A DNA stretch of 43,161 bases, taken from the NCBI GenBank assembly GCA_949383255.1, contig CASJPF010000031.1:1-43161 (forward strand), read 5' to 3'. The DNA is from Lachnospiraceae bacterium. GTDB taxonomy: Bacteria > Bacillota > Clostridia > Lachnospirales > Lachnospiraceae. The notes under the pieces are model-generated. The model was not told where the DNA came from, ran no database searches, and saw nothing but the letters and a program-made list of their open reading frames with translations. A program made the translations under genes and the position numbers. Positions 17,213-24,688 of the stretch are shown here, in pieces. The first letter of the stretch is position 1. The number at the start of each line of letters is the position of its first letter.

Positions 17213-18016
17213 ATGGCAAATACAAATCCGTTTTCACTGGAAGGCAAAATTGCTCTTGTGACAGGCGCATCTTATGGCATTGGATTTGCTATTGCAAAGG
17301 CAATGGCAAATGCAGGCGCAACAATTGTATTTAATGATATTAGGCAGGAGCTTGTGGATAAAGGCGTGGCGGCATATCAAGAAGAAGGGATTGACGCACA
17401 TGGTTATGTGTGTGATGTCACAAACGAAGATGCTGTAAATGAAATGGTTGTTGCGATTGAGAAGGAAGTCGGCGTGATTGATGTTCTGGTAAATAACGCA
17501 GGTATTATCAAGAGAATCCCTATGTGTGAGATGACAGCGGCAGAGTTTAGACAGGTGATTGATGTTGACTTAAATGCGCCGTTTATCGTATCAAAGGCAG
17601 TAATTCCCTCTATGATTAAGAAGGGACATGGTAAGATTATCAATATTTGTTCTATGATGTCAGAACTTGGTCGTGAGACAGTCTCTGCATATGCGGCTGC
17701 AAAGGGCGGATTAAAAATGCTTACAAAGAATATTTGTTCTGAGTATGGCGGATATAATATTCAGTGTAATGGCATTGGACCAGGCTATATTGAGACACCA
17801 CAGACAGCACCATTGCGCGAGCGTCAACCAGATGGAAGCAGACATCCATTTGACACTTTTATCTGCGCAAAGACCCCAGCAAACAGATGGTTGCAAGCGG
17901 AGGAGCTCGGTGGTCCTGCTGTTTTCCTTGCATCAGAGGCATCAAATGGTGTAAATGGACATATACTGTATGTTGATGGTGGTATCCTTGCTTACATTGG
18001 AAAGCAGCCCCAGTAA
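17213..18016 (+). CDS. SDR oxidoreductase, KduD-like (gluconate/KDG 5-dehydrogenase)
   Basis: This is a classical short-chain dehydrogenase. The cofactor motif TGASYGIG is at 18-25, NNAG at 94-97 and the catalytic Tyr160/Lys164 in YAAAK. It resembles gluconate 5-dehydrogenase and 2-deoxy-D-gluconate 3-dehydrogenase (KduD). KduD reduces 2,5-diketo-3-deoxygluconate to KDG in pectin breakdown, which would feed KdgK, so that role fits the operon best. Gluconate or KDG oxidation is an alternative. AGGAGG lies seven bases before the ATG, and kdgK ends 49 bases upstream. No kduI is in the window. Confidence 0.85.
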   Translation: MANTNPFSLEGKIALVTGASYGIGFAIAKAMANAGATIVFNDIRQELVDKGVAAYQEEGIDAHGYVCDVTNEDAVNEMVVAIEKEVGVIDVLVNNAGIIKRIPMCEMTAAEFRQVIDVDLNAPFIVSKAVIPSMIKKGHGKIINICSMMSELGRETVSAYAAAKGGLKMLTKNICSEYGGYNIQCNGIGPGYIETPQTAPLRERQPDGSRHPFDTFICAKTPANRWLQAEELGGPAVFLASEASNGVNGHILYVDGGILAYIGKQPQ

Positions 18017-18107
18017 AAACGATTGATAAATTACGCATAAATAATTTCTAAATCGTTCCGAAAACAAAAAGAAATATTTAGGCAGTCATACATGGAAATG
18101 AGAGAAT

Positions 18108-18171
18108 GGGTGAAAGAAAAAAAGAGAAAGGGATAAGATGCAAACACATATCTTTCACCCTTTGTGTTTGC
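18108..18171 (+). promoter_or_regulatory. Interlocked inverted repeats upstream of eda
   Basis: GGGTGAAAGA (18108-18117) pairs with TCTTTCACCC (18151-18160), and GCAAACACA (18140-18148) pairs with TGTGTTTGC (18163-18171). Each stem has one arm in the other's loop, so they are either mutually exclusive or form a pseudoknot. Confidence 0.65.
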
Positions 18172-18185
18172 GCCTCTAATGAAAA

Positions 18186-18199
18186 TGTAAGCATTTTCG
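18186..18199 (+). promoter_or_regulatory. cre-like site upstream of eda
   Basis: TGTAAGCATTTTCG shares TGTAAGCANTTNC with the operator before uxaB. It lies 20 bases before the eda start and is embedded in the palindrome GAAAATG-TAAG-CATTTTC. Binding here would act as a roadblock or repress a local promoter. Confidence 0.45.
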
Positions 18200-18219
18200 C
18201 TTGAGGCTTGGTGCAAAAT

Positions 18220-19182
18220 ATGAACGAAGTATTGGAAAAAATTAGTAAAATCGGCATTGTACCCGTTGTAGTTCTGGATGATGCAAAAGACGCAAAACCA
18301 TTGGCAGAGGCGTTAATTAAGGGTGGACTTCCCTGTGCGGAAGTGACGTTCCGAACAGCGGCAGCAGAGGAATCCATTCGCATTATGGCAAGTGCATTTC
18401 CTGAGATGTTGGTTGGCGCAGGCACTGTGCTTACAACAGAACAGGTTGACCGCGCAGTAAATGCAGGCGCGAAATTTATTGTCAGCCCTGGATTAAATCC
18501 AAAGGTGGTTCAATATTGTATTGACAAGGGTGTTCCTGTTACACCAGGTACATCAAATCCTTCTGATGTGGAGCAGGCAATTGAACTTGGTCTTGAGGTT
18601 GTTAAGTTTTTCCCAGCAGAAGCAGCAGGCGGTTTGAATATGATTAAGTCTATGGCAGCGCCTTATACACAGATGAAGTTTATGCCAACAGGCGGCATTT
18701 CTGCAAAGAATATCTGTGAATATCTTGCATTTGACAAGATTATTGCATGTGGCGGTTCGTGGATGGTTAAGAAAGACCTTGTGGCTGCTGGAAAATATGA
18801 TGAGATTCAGGCGCTTACAGAGGAAGCAGTTCGGACAATGCTTGGCTTTGAACTCAGACATATCGGCGTGAATTGTGAAGATGAGGCAGCAGCAGACGCA
18901 GTGGCTTCCAGATATGATGAATTGTTTGGATTTACCAAGAAGACAGGAAACAGCTCTATTTTTGCTGGCATTGAGGTTGAGGCAATGAAGAAGATAGGCC
19001 GCGGCACCAACGGACACATTGCGATTGGCACAAACAGTGTAGCGCGTGCAAAGAACTATCTGGAATCCGTAAAGAATGTGAAATTTATAGAGGACTCTGC
19101 TGTGGTAAAGAACGGAAAACTTACAGCAATCTATATGGAAGAAGAGATTGGCGGCTTTGCGGTTCATCTTGTACAGAAATAG
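18220..19182 (+). CDS. eda: KDPG/KHG aldolase with C-terminal VOC-like domain
   Basis: The N-terminal 205 residues are a class I KDPG aldolase, which splits KDPG into pyruvate and glyceraldehyde-3-phosphate. The catalytic glutamate in CAEVTFR (about 41) and the Schiff-base lysine in VVKFFPAEAAGG (about 129) are present. The chain then continues for about 110 residues, starting at ELRHIGVN and ending GGFAVHLVQK. That extension looks like a vicinal-oxygen-chelate (glyoxalase-like) module, with GHIAIGTNSV in the middle. Plain Eda is about 210 aa, so this is a fusion. The ATG at 18220 was chosen because the aldolase fold starts MNEVLEKISKIG; the GAGG is 13 bases away, and TTG 18208 or GTG 18211 are alternatives. 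Confidence 0.9.
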   Translation: MNEVLEKISKIGIVPVVVLDDAKDAKPLAEALIKGGLPCAEVTFRTAAAEESIRIMASAFPEMLVGAGTVLTTEQVDRAVNAGAKFIVSPGLNPKVVQYCIDKGVPVTPGTSNPSDVEQAIELGLEVVKFFPAEAAGGLNMIKSMAAPYTQMKFMPTGGISAKNICEYLAFDKIIACGGSWMVKKDLVAAGKYDEIQALTEEAVRTMLGFELRHIGVNCEDEAAADAVASRYDELFGFTKKTGNSSIFAGIEVEAMKKIGRGTNGHIAIGTNSVARAKNYLESVKNVKFIEDSAVVKNGKLTAIYMEEEIGGFAVHLVQK

Positions 19183-19203
19183 GCAGAATGTAGAACGAAA
19201 AAT

Positions 19204-19235
19204 AGAGGTATCACATAATATGTGATGCCTCTTTG
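19204..19235 (+). terminator. Terminator of the hexuronate operon
   Basis: AGAGGTATCACATA and TATGTGATGCCTCT form a long stem with one G-U pair, followed by a short TTTG. It lies 22 bases after the eda stop. Confidence 0.65.
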
Positions 19236-19335
19236 TGCACGCCAAAAAGAGAATAACAGTCACAGTGATACATACAGCCATATAAGATGCGGCGATAGTC
19301 GCTGTGAGTGTCATTCTACAGGAAGGATATAAATT

Positions 19336-19641
19336 ATGCTTTATAAGATAAATATGATTACAGAAGAAGATGGCTGGATTGTGATTGATACAAATGGGTG
19401 GGCATCTGAACCAGTTCGTATGCTTGTGCAGAGCGTTGCTGAAGAGATGGGGAAAGAAGTGTTTCAACCCTATGAAGGAGATGCGCAGTTTATGATTCAA
19501 GGCGATCCGTATAAATTAATTTATCAGTATGACGATGTATTCGGCACATGTGTTATACTGGATAAAATGGAGGACAAGGACGCAGTTGTGGCGCTTTTGG
19601 AGCGACATTTTGAAAAACTGGCAACAAACGAACAGAAATAA
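19336..19641 (+). CDS. Hypothetical protein, 101 aa
   Basis: This is a small soluble protein with mixed alpha/beta character and no membrane segment. I do not recognise a family. It starts MLYKINMITEEDGWIVIDTN and ends in a helix that carries charged residues. The sequence includes a Gly-Asp pair (IQGDPYKLIYQYDD) that looks like a beta hairpin. AGGAAGGA precedes the ATG by about seven bases. It sits between the eda terminator and a HIT-protein gene 65 bases downstream, and may be cotranscribed with the latter. Confidence 0.7.
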   Translation: MLYKINMITEEDGWIVIDTNGWASEPVRMLVQSVAEEMGKEVFQPYEGDAQFMIQGDPYKLIYQYDDVFGTCVILDKMEDKDAVVALLERHFEKLATNEQK

Positions 19642-19706
19642 ATTATTACAGATAAAATCAAAGCGCAAGCAGAGAGATTTTTGTAAAAAGAAAAGGAGTG
19701 TTGTAT

Positions 19707-20129
19707 ATGGTTGATAATAATTGTGCATATTGTGTGGAAGGTGCGCTGGTTGAGAAGTTCGGTATTAAAATATGTGAGTTGGAGGCATCAAAAGTTTACT
19801 TATTTAAGGAGCAGAGCCATAAGGGAAGAGTGATTGTAGCAAGCAAACATCATGTAAGTGAGATGACAGAGCTTTCCGAGGCGGACAGAAATGCTTTTTT
19901 TCATGATGTGAACCATGTTGCAGAGGCGATTCACAAGGCATTTGCGCCAGACAAAGTAAATTATGGCGCATATGGAGACACTGGACATCATCTTCATTTT
20001 CATCTAGTTCCAAAGTATCGGGAAGATGAGTTTGAATGGGGCAGTACATTTGCTATGGACCCAAAGCGGAAAACGTTGTCTGACGCGGAGTATGAGGCTG
20101 TAATCGCAGCGTTGAAAAAATACTTGTAA
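19707..20129 (+). CDS. HIT-family protein
   Basis: The product is a histidine-triad nucleotide-binding protein, a family of nucleotide hydrolases and transferases such as AMP-lysine and Ap4A hydrolases. The triad HHLHFHLVP is at about 94-102. The N-terminal CAYC pair resembles the zinc-binding cysteines of many bacterial HIT proteins. The chosen ATG at 19707 has GGAG eight bases upstream; GTG at 19698 overlaps that site and was rejected. The physiological substrate cannot be told from sequence. Confidence 0.9.
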   Translation: MVDNNCAYCVEGALVEKFGIKICELEASKVYLFKEQSHKGRVIVASKHHVSEMTELSEADRNAFFHDVNHVAEAIHKAFAPDKVNYGAYGDTGHHLHFHLVPKYREDEFEWGSTFAMDPKRKTLSDAEYEAVIAALKKYL

Positions 20130-20177
20130 ATGATAAGTGGTATCACAGAATTAAGTGTTTGATACAAGAGGTACTTT

Positions 20178-20894
20178 ATGGATTTAATAAAAGATTTGTC
20201 AAGTATGCCCGATATTGAAGATTTACGCAGAATTTGTAAGGGTATAGCGGCATTAGAAATTGTAATGTGCAGGGATCCGCAATATCGTTATTACTTTTAT
20301 AACCCTAATTGGAGTGACAACGAAGAAATATTTGAGTTGATTAATGGTTGTGGAAGTGTGAGAAGTGGATGCAATAGTAATATGATGATTTTGTTTTGTC
20401 CAGATGGGTGTGTAATTAATGGGTTCGATAATTGTTCTTATGATGATGAGATATATTATACAATTGGTTATGATGGCGATGTACAGTGGCACAAACAAGA
20501 TGATAAGGAAAAAGAGAATATTCTTAGAATGAAAGAGATAATACAAGGTTTACCAGACGTATTTCATGAGTTTGTGAAGAAGTCTTTAGAGACTATAAGA
20601 AGTACATTTTGTATCTGGAAAACAAAGGACGGCAACTGGAGTAGGTCAGATATGGTTGGCGCACAGAAAGATGGTTCAGCAGAAATGCTTGACATATTGG
20701 ACAAAAATCCACAGAAATATGTTGAGTTTTGTCACTGGTATTATCAAAAAGACATACCAGTGGATATTGTTGAAAAAGTGTACAATGGAGAGTCTTTAAC
20801 ATATGAGATGATTGAAAGACTGAACAACAAAATTGAAGATATATCGTCTGTAAAAGATGAGCTAAATAAGATGGGGTATCCCTATACTTTTTAA
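20178..20894 (+). CDS. Hypothetical protein, 238 aa
   Basis: This soluble, acidic, aromatic-rich protein has no signal peptide and I do not assign it a family. Features are a Cys-rich central part (INGCGSVRSGCNSN, FCPDGCVING), a possible beta-rich middle (YYTIGYDGDVQW), and a helical C-terminus. Its size and composition resemble immunity proteins of polymorphic toxin systems, but no toxin is adjacent, so that is only a guess. GAGG lies eight bases before the ATG. It is more AT-rich than its HIT neighbour, which may mean a later arrival. Confidence 0.6.
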   Translation: MDLIKDLSSMPDIEDLRRICKGIAALEIVMCRDPQYRYYFYNPNWSDNEEIFELINGCGSVRSGCNSNMMILFCPDGCVINGFDNCSYDDEIYYTIGYDGDVQWHKQDDKEKENILRMKEIIQGLPDVFHEFVKKSLETIRSTFCIWKTKDGNWSRSDMVGAQKDGSAEMLDILDKNPQKYVEFCHWYYQKDIPVDIVEKVYNGESLTYEMIERLNNKIEDISSVKDELNKMGYPYTF

Positions 20895-21004
20895 AATTCT
20901 TATAAGTGATAAAAACTTATTCATTCAGGGATTAAGTTGGTAGAATAAATACTTTGGATATTCACAGAGATAGAGAAGTTCAGATATAAAAGGAGGGGCT
21001 TTTC

Positions 21005-21076
21005 ATAAAGAAATACGCTGAATATAGCTTTTACTGTATCCCAAATAAGAAATACTATATACCAAAAAACGCGTAG
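21005..21076 (+). other. Possible 23-codon ORF with an ATA in the start position
   Basis: A near-perfect ribosome binding site (AGGAGGGG, 20991-20998) is followed six bases later by ATA and an open frame (KKYAEYSFYCIPNKKYY) that stops with TAG inside the downstream terminator stem. ATA is a very rare start, so this is either a small gene whose ATG mutated or a chance frame behind a strong site. Confidence 0.25.
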
Positions 21077-21104
21077 AGGAGAGTTCTTCCCTACGCGTTT
21101 TTTG
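21064..21104 (+). terminator. Strong intrinsic terminator
   Basis: AAAAAACGCGTAG (21064-21076) pairs with CTACGCGTTTTTT (21091-21103), a perfect 13-bp stem ending in six Ts. With As on its other side it can work in both directions. Confidence 0.9.
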
Positions 21105-21129
21105 TGCACGGATATATTGAGAATCTTTT

Positions 21130-21218
21130 AGGAACTGTCAGGCTGCGTCAAGGTTTTTTGATGCCGCAGAGGGGCATTTAGACAAGTCATTGACAGGAGT
21201 TATTTACTAACAGTTCCT
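21130..21218. mobile_element. Possible short MITE, 89 bp
   Basis: AGGAACTGT (21130-21138) and ACAGTTCCT (21210-21218) are perfect 9-bp inverted ends around a non-coding 71-bp core. It is placed between a terminator and the next promoter. The short ends make this call tentative. Confidence 0.4.
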
Positions 21219-21240
21219 TCTTAGTATATAAAAAATAAAT

Positions 21241-21269
21241 TTGCGTTGTTTTCATTATAATAATATAAT
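21241..21269 (+). promoter_or_regulatory. Promoter of the CoA-transferase gene
   Basis: TTGCGT (21241-21246) and TATAAT (21264-21269) are spaced by 17 bases, about 42 bases before the start codon. Confidence 0.7.
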
Positions 21270-21310
21270 AAAGACAGGAAAGCCAATTCTATAGAGATGG
21301 AGGTGATATT

Positions 21311-22651
21311 ATGCTGCACGATTTTTATACGGAGTACAAGGAGAAACTCACAACACCAAAAAAGGCAGTGGAAGTAGTAAAAAGTGGTGATTGGATAGAC
21401 TATACAAGCTGTCTTGGCAAGCCTGTTTTATTGGACAGAGCATTGGCTAAGCGCAGAGATGAGCTCTATGACGTAAAGATACGTGGCAACTTGATTGCGG
21501 GACCTATTGAGGTAGCGGAATGTGACGAACATCAAGCGCATTTTACATATCATAGCTGGCATTGCTCTTCCTATGAGCGAAAACTGTGTGACAGGGGACT
21601 TTGTTATTATATTCCTATGGTATTTCATAACAATGCGGCGTATTACGAGTTCTTTTTAAAAGTAAATGTAGTGATGGTGAGTGTATCACCTATGGATAAA
21701 CATGGATATTTTAACTTTTCTGTCAATACAGGAGTGGCGGCACCAATAACACGTGTGGCGGATATTGTGATTGTTGAGGTAAATGAGCATTTGCCAAAAG
21801 TGCATGGCGGTTATGATGAGTGTATTCATATCTCGGATGTGGATTATATTGTGGAGGGAGAGCATGAGCCATTTGTGGGCAGTAAGGCAATTTTGCCTAC
21901 AGATACAGATAGAAAAATTGCAGAAAAGATTTTGCCTTATATTGTAGATGGTGCAACACTTCAGCTTGGGATTGGCAGTATGCCAAATGCGCTGGGGGAA
22001 TTGATTGCAGAATCCGATATTAAAGATTTGGGAATGCATACAGAGCTTTGTTCTGATGCCTATTTAAGTATGTACAAGGCGGGGAAACTTACCAATCGCC
22101 GGAAAAAGATAGACAGAGGGAAAGGGGTGTTTGGCTGTGCGGTTGGTTCGCCAGAACTTTATGAGTGGGTAGACGACAATCATGGTATTGCAGCATATCC
22201 GCTAGAGTATGTCAACAGACCGGGGATTATTGCACAGATTGACAATATGGTGTCTATTAACAGTTGTGTATCTGTTGATTTATATGGACAAGTGGCAGCA
22301 GAAAGTTCTGGTTCTAGGCAGATTAGCGGTACAGGTGGACAACTTGATTTTCTGATAGGCGCTTCTGCCTCGCACGGTGGGAAAGCATTTATTTGTATGA
22401 GTTCTGTCTATAAAGATAAAAATGGTGTGTATCATTCTCGTGTTCGACCGCAGTTTGATGGGGATATTATTACTTCGCCAAGAAGTCAGGTTTATTTTCT
22501 GGCGACAGAATACGGCGTAATTAACTTGGAAGGTCGCTCTACATGGGAGCGAGCAGAGGGGCTAATTTCTATTGCGCACCCAGACTTTCGAGAAGAATTG
22601 ATTCGAGAGGCAGAGAAGCGAAAGATTTGGCGGCGGTCAAATAGGTGTTAA
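21311..22651 (+). CDS. Butyryl-CoA:acetate CoA-transferase-like protein
   Basis: This is a class I CoA-transferase of the acetyl-CoA hydrolase/transferase family. The GIGSMPNALGELIAESD loop and the GMHTELCSDA motif are visible; Glu245 in HTEL is the likely catalytic residue that forms the glutamyl-CoA thioester. In butyrate producers this enzyme moves CoA from butyryl-CoA to acetate, giving butyrate and acetyl-CoA as the last step. The length (446 aa) and motifs match that group. The closely related 4-hydroxybutyrate CoA-transferase is the main alternative. GGAGG lies seven bases before the ATG. An esterase gene begins two bases after its stop. Confidence 0.85.
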   Translation: MLHDFYTEYKEKLTTPKKAVEVVKSGDWIDYTSCLGKPVLLDRALAKRRDELYDVKIRGNLIAGPIEVAECDEHQAHFTYHSWHCSSYERKLCDRGLCYYIPMVFHNNAAYYEFFLKVNVVMVSVSPMDKHGYFNFSVNTGVAAPITRVADIVIVEVNEHLPKVHGGYDECIHISDVDYIVEGEHEPFVGSKAILPTDTDRKIAEKILPYIVDGATLQLGIGSMPNALGELIAESDIKDLGMHTELCSDAYLSMYKAGKLTNRRKKIDRGKGVFGCAVGSPELYEWVDDNHGIAAYPLEYVNRPGIIAQIDNMVSINSCVSVDLYGQVAAESSGSRQISGTGGQLDFLIGASASHGGKAFICMSSVYKDKNGVYHSRVRPQFDGDIITSPRSQVYFLATEYGVINLEGRSTWERAEGLISIAHPDFREELIREAEKRKIWRRSNRC

Positions 22652-22652
22652 T

Positions 22653-23387
22653 ATGAGAAATGATTTGATAACAGTGACTATTTATGGTAGGAAGTGCCAT
22701 ATTTACAAAAATAAGACTGTGGAGAAACAAGAGAAAAAATTGCCTGTATTTTACTGGGGTGTTGGCGAGGAAAGCAAGGAATCTGTTATGACAGTTGTGT
22801 CCTATTTGAAAGAACAGTTACCAGAAGCGAATTTTATTTTGGCAGCGTATGCGTGTCAAAATTGGAATGATGATTTTTCACCTTGGGCAGCAAAGCCAGT
22901 TTTTGGGAATGAAGGGTTTGGAGGAAAAGCAGAGAATACACAAAAGTGGCTTGTGGAGCATTTGATTCCATATATTGAGACAGATGAGGGCGAGACAGAA
23001 ATAATGCGTTTTCCAGTAGGGTATTCGCTTGCAGGTCTTTTTAGTTTGTGGATTTATTGTAGGGAAGATATTTTTTCGGGTATGATTAGCTGTTCTGGTT
23101 CTTTTTGGTATGAGGGTATATTGGAATATATTCAACAAAAGATAGCAATAACACAGAATTGTGATACAAAATATGTCTATCTAAGTCTTGGGGACAAAGA
23201 GGAGCGAACCAAAAATAAACGAATGGCAGTGGTGGGGGATAACACAAGAAAAATATATGGGTTGCTCTGTGAACATCAAGAAAAGATAAAAGGAATCCTT
23301 GCGTGGAATGCAGGCGGACATTTTTCAGAGCCAGATATAAGGATTGCAAAAGGAATTGATTGGATTTTAAAACACATTGGTGTATAA
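22653..23387 (+). CDS. Alpha/beta-hydrolase, esterase-like
   Basis: The protein has the nucleophile elbow VGYSLAG (Ser about 124) and the catalytic-His region NAGGHFSEPD near the end, with SLGDKEE before it as a likely acid region. This matches the enterochelin-esterase/esterase-D type of alpha/beta hydrolases. It has no signal peptide, so it is probably cytosolic. The substrate is unknown. The start lies immediately after the CoA-transferase stop, with only a weak AGGTG upstream, so translation is probably coupled to that gene. Confidence 0.8.
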   Translation: MRNDLITVTIYGRKCHIYKNKTVEKQEKKLPVFYWGVGEESKESVMTVVSYLKEQLPEANFILAAYACQNWNDDFSPWAAKPVFGNEGFGGKAENTQKWLVEHLIPYIETDEGETEIMRFPVGYSLAGLFSLWIYCREDIFSGMISCSGSFWYEGILEYIQQKIAITQNCDTKYVYLSLGDKEERTKNKRMAVVGDNTRKIYGLLCEHQEKIKGILAWNAGGHFSEPDIRIAKGIDWILKHIGV

Positions 23388-23428
23388 TGAAATAGAAAAA
23401 ATATCGAATTAAAAGGAGGAACTAAAAA

Positions 23429-24661
23429 ATGAATATTCCAAGCATTGAGAGACTAGAAAAAGTTTATGGAGAGAGCGTAAAAAGTGCTAAACGTTTAAGT
23501 GCTCTGGCAGAGAACTTCCAAAAAAAGTATGCGCATGACAAGGCGGAGTTTTTCTCTGCACCTGGCAGGACAGAGATTATTGGCAACCATACAGACCACA
23601 ACGGAGGAAAAGTGATTGCGGGAAGCATTGATTTAGATACAATTGGTGCTGCTTATCCCAATAACAGTAGTGTGATTCATATTACAAGCGAAGGCTATGA
23701 CAAGGAAATTGTGGTGGATATTGCGAAATTGGACAGTGTTGTTAAGGGCGGTGGAACAGTTGCGCTGCTTGCAGGTATGATGGAAGGCGCACAAAAGTTT
23801 GGTTTTCAAGTCGGCGGATTTGATGCTTATGTTTCCACAAATGTAATTGCGGCAGCAGGGGTTAGTTCGTCTGCTTCTTTTGAGATGCTTGTGTGTACAA
23901 TTGTTAACTATTTCTTTAATGACGGCGCAATGAGCTGTGCGGATTATGCGAAGATTGGTAAATACTCTGAGAATGTATATTGGAATAAAGCATCTGGAAT
24001 GATGGATCAGATGGCATGTGCAGTGGGAGGTCCTGTTCTGTTTGATTTTGCAAACGGCAGTCAGCCAGAGTACAAACCATTAACCTTTTCTTTTGAGAAA
24101 AAAGGGTATCGTCTTGTCATTGTAAACACAGGAAAAGGACATGCAGATTTAAGTGAGGAATATTCAGGTATTCCAAATGAAATGAAAGAGGCGGCAAAGG
24201 TTCTTGGCGTGGAGCTTTTGTGTGAGACAAACCTTGATGCGTTGCTTGCACATGCAAATGAGATAGAAAATGATAGGGCACTGCTGCGTGCAGTCCATTT
24301 CTTTGAGGAAAATCGCAGAGTAGATGCGATGGCAGAGGCAATCGAGAAAGAAGATATTGAAAATGTGTTAAGGCTTGTTAAGGAATCAGGTACTTCGTCT
24401 TGGGAACTCTTACAGAACTGTTATTCCCTTCAAAATTGCAAAGAGCAAAAGATTACGCGTACCCTTGCACTTACAGAGTTATTTTTACAGGGAATTGGAG
24501 ATGGTGTGTGCCGTGTGCATGGCGGTGGATTTGCAGGGGTGATTATGTGTCTCGTGCCGCTTGCAGAGGCGGAGAATTATGTGAAATACATTGCAACGTA
24601 TGTGGGAGAGAGCAATGTTTATCCAATGAATATTCGAGCGGTTGGAGCCATCAGAATCTAA
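23429..24661 (+). CDS. galK: Galactokinase
   Basis: This GHMP-family kinase phosphorylates galactose at C1 in the Leloir pathway. The galactokinase signature PGRTEIIGNHTDHNGG (about 45-60), the glycine-rich ATP loop AAAGVSSSASFE (about 142-153) and the C-terminal motif RVHGGGFAGVI are all present. The length (410 aa) is slightly above the common 390, mostly from an N-terminal extension. AAAGGAGG lies eight bases before the ATG. galE and galT are not in the window, so the rest of the pathway lies elsewhere. Related GHMP sugar kinases are less likely because the signature is complete. Confidence 0.93.
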   Translation: MNIPSIERLEKVYGESVKSAKRLSALAENFQKKYAHDKAEFFSAPGRTEIIGNHTDHNGGKVIAGSIDLDTIGAAYPNNSSVIHITSEGYDKEIVVDIAKLDSVVKGGGTVALLAGMMEGAQKFGFQVGGFDAYVSTNVIAAAGVSSSASFEMLVCTIVNYFFNDGAMSCADYAKIGKYSENVYWNKASGMMDQMACAVGGPVLFDFANGSQPEYKPLTFSFEKKGYRLVIVNTGKGHADLSEEYSGIPNEMKEAAKVLGVELLCETNLDALLAHANEIENDRALLRAVHFFEENRRVDAMAEAIEKEDIENVLRLVKESGTSSWELLQNCYSLQNCKEQKITRTLALTELFLQGIGDGVCRVHGGGFAGVIMCLVPLAEAENYVKYIATYVGESNVYPMNIRAVGAIRI

Positions 24662-24688
24662 AGCGCTGTAGGGAGAAAGGAAACAGAC

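Noticed and set aside
18553..19500. Long minus-strand ORF of 315 aa across eda
   Set aside because: It is antisense to the aldolase and has the Cys/His-rich composition typical of a shadow frame.
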